The translations under genes were made by a program, and so were the position numbers. Positions 62,920 to 64,000 of a DNA stretch of 64,000 nt are shown here, in pieces (the stretch's first letter is position 1; every line of letters starts with the position of its first letter). The stretch spans positions 1 to 64,000 of the forward strand of contig JASBTD010000035.1 of NCBI GenBank assembly GCA_030148605.1, given 5' to 3'. Below the pieces are notes generated by a model. The model was not told the DNA's origin. It did not search any database and saw only the letters and a list, made by a program, of their open reading frames with translations. This DNA comes from Erythrobacter sp. (GTDB taxonomy: Bacteria; Pseudomonadota; Alphaproteobacteria; Sphingomonadales; Sphingomonadaceae).

Positions 62920-63360
62920 ATGACCTACCTCTGGCTCAAGGCCGGGCACATCATTTTCGTGGTGTTCTGGATGGCGGGGCTGTTCATGCTTCCGCGCCAG
63001 CTGATCTATGTCCATCCCGCTGCGCCGGGATCAGAGGAAGAGGCGCTGTGGGCCAAACGGATGGGCCTGCTGCGCAAGATCATCCTCACACCAAGCCTGA
63101 TCGTTGTCTGGGTGCTGGGCTTGCTGATGGGAATCGAGCTGGGCCTGTTTGCAGGCGCGCCGGGGCTGGGCTGGCTCCATGCCAAATTGCTGCTGGTTCT
63201 GGTGCTGACCGGGTTTCATGGTTTCACGGTTTCGCAGTCAAAGAAATTCGCAGGCGGCGAGCGACCGCTGAGCGAGAAACAGCTGCGCATGCTCGGCGAA
63301 GTACCTGGCCTGTTGCTGGTGGTGATTGTGATCCTGGTAGTGGTGGTGCGCTACGCATAG
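62920..63360 (+). CDS. hemJ: Protoporphyrinogen oxidase HemJ
   Basis: 146 residues from ATG 62920, with AGGA 10 bases upstream; ATG 62902 is an alternative. Four membrane helices with TYLWLKAGHIIFVVFWMAGLFMLPR and WLHAKLLLVLVLTGFHGF; the His in KAGH and the Lys/His in LHAKL are conserved haem-binding residues. Oxidises protoporphyrinogen IX; works in the same pathway as hemE. Confidence 0.92.
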   Translation: MTYLWLKAGHIIFVVFWMAGLFMLPRQLIYVHPAAPGSEEEALWAKRMGLLRKIILTPSLIVVWVLGLLMGIELGLFAGAPGLGWLHAKLLLVLVLTGFHGFTVSQSKKFAGGERPLSEKQLRMLGEVPGLLLVVIVILVVVVRYA

Positions 63361-63385
63361 CGCGCTCGTCGCAGCAACAAGCTGA

Positions 63386-63412
63386 TTGACGCAGCATCAG
63401 CGGAAATATATT
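63386..63412 (+). promoter_or_regulatory. Possible promoter of rho
   Basis: TTGACG (63386-63391) and TATATT (63407-63412) with a 15-bp spacer, shorter than the ideal 17. It would give a leader of about 130 nt before rho, which fits the long autoregulatory leader known for rho in E. coli. Confidence 0.35.
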
Positions 63413-63549
63413 CAGAGCCAATCAAACCGGCACATCGGCCCCGCATTCAGGCGCGGCCAAGGTCTGCTTTCTCCAAGCCCATCGCCTCTGCGTCCATAGC
63501 AAGGCAACTGACCAGTCGGCCCTTCTCGAAGAAACGGAATAGAATACCC

Positions 63550-64000
63550 ATGCATCTTAAAGACTTGAAACAGAAGACACCGGCCGAACTCGTCGCCATG
63601 GCGGAAGAGCTGGGGGTTGAAGGTGCGTCGACCATGCGCCGCCAGGATCTGTTGTTCAGCATCCTGCGCGAGCTTGCCGAAGACGAAGAATATGAAGAGA
63701 AAATCATGGGCATCGGCACTATCGAAGTGCTGCAGGATGGCTTTGGCTTCCTGCGTTCGCCCGAAGCAAATTACCTCGCCGGGCCGGACGATATCTATGT
63801 TTCGCCTAACCAGATCCGCAAATGGGGCCTGCGTACCGGTGATACAGTGGAAGGCGAAATCCGCGCGCCCAAGGAAGGTGAGCGCTATTTCGCGCTGACG
63901 AGCCTTACCCAGGTCAATTACGACAATCCCGAGGCTGTGCGTCACCGGACCAATTTCGATAACCTCACCCCGCTTTACCCGGACCAGAAGCTCAATCTCG
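63550..64000 (+). CDS. rho: Transcription termination factor Rho (5' part)
   Basis: 150 codons from ATG 63550, running off the window. N-terminal Rho domain [20 protein letters not shown], then the cold-shock-like RNA-binding domain: [40 protein letters not shown] and [16 protein letters not shown]. The motor domain is beyond the edge. Rho next to hemE-hemJ is a conserved alphaproteobacterial order. Confidence 0.97.
   Translation, partial: MHLKDLKQKTPAELVAMAEELGVEGASTMRRQDLLFSILRELAEDEEYEEKIMGIGTIEVLQDGFGFLRSPEANYLAGPDDIYVSPNQIRKWGLRTGDTVEGEIRAPKEGERYFALTSLTQVNYDNPEAVRHRTNFDNLTPLYPDQKLNL

Overview
The window is about 64 kb of high-GC chromosomal DNA from an alphaproteobacterium, most likely order Sphingomonadales, family Erythrobacteraceae (Erythrobacter/Altererythrobacter type). 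I infer this from gene content and order: a ThiS-ThiG fusion, PopZ/DUF2497, MmcB, DUF2093, DUF1491, a suf operon headed by an IscR-like Rrf2 regulator, tolC next to a Pcm-like gene, and above all the block dnaQ-coaE-aroE-maf-ppsR // hemE-hemJ-rho. No database was searched, so the genus is an inference.

Positions 1-3239 look accessory. They hold an AT-rich lipoprotein fragment, a small membrane protein, a frameshifted secreted-protein pseudogene, a membrane J-domain protein and a secreted SNase-like protein, and they end exactly at the 3' end of a tRNA-Arg(CCG), as an integrated island would. From 3.4 to 18.8 kb there are housekeeping and envelope genes: MmcB, a diiron hydroxylase, a PAS protein, exported proteases with a DsbA-like protein, an HD protein, a LytS/LytTR two-component pair coupled to nadC and an RNase T2, tadA, rpmB and an M23 peptidase. 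xseA and purD diverge from overlapping start codons at 20266.

The minus-strand block 26250-32649 is a complete suf iron-sulfur cluster operon (rrf2-sufB-DUF559-TM64-sufC-sufD-sufS-sufT-sufA). It has an IscR-type candidate operator, a palindromic intergenic repeat, and a duplicated sufB 3' end that differs only at synonymous positions. From 33 to 54 kb come an AraC regulator, pyrD, ggt, an acyl-CoA synthetase, thiSG, merC, ctaA, cutA, rplM-rpsI, a second LytS/LytTR pair, class I fumarase, tolC, popZ, an ErpA-type carrier and xth.

From 55 to 61.5 kb genes read leftward (sleB-type hydrolase, DUF1491, thioesterase, ptsN, hpf, dnaQ, coaE, aroE, maf, ppsR), and from 61.8 kb they read rightward (hemE, hemJ, rho). 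The 319-bp gap between ppsR and hemE matches the gene context of the Caulobacter chromosomal origin. It carries five GANTC sites in 144 bp, DnaA-box-like 9-mers and an AT-rich stretch, so I propose it as oriC. No CRISPR array, prophage or insertion sequence was recognised. The best leads for something new are the oriC-like region, the sufB end duplication, two possible small RNAs or genes (33.8 and 45.8 kb), and the tRNA-bounded island edge.
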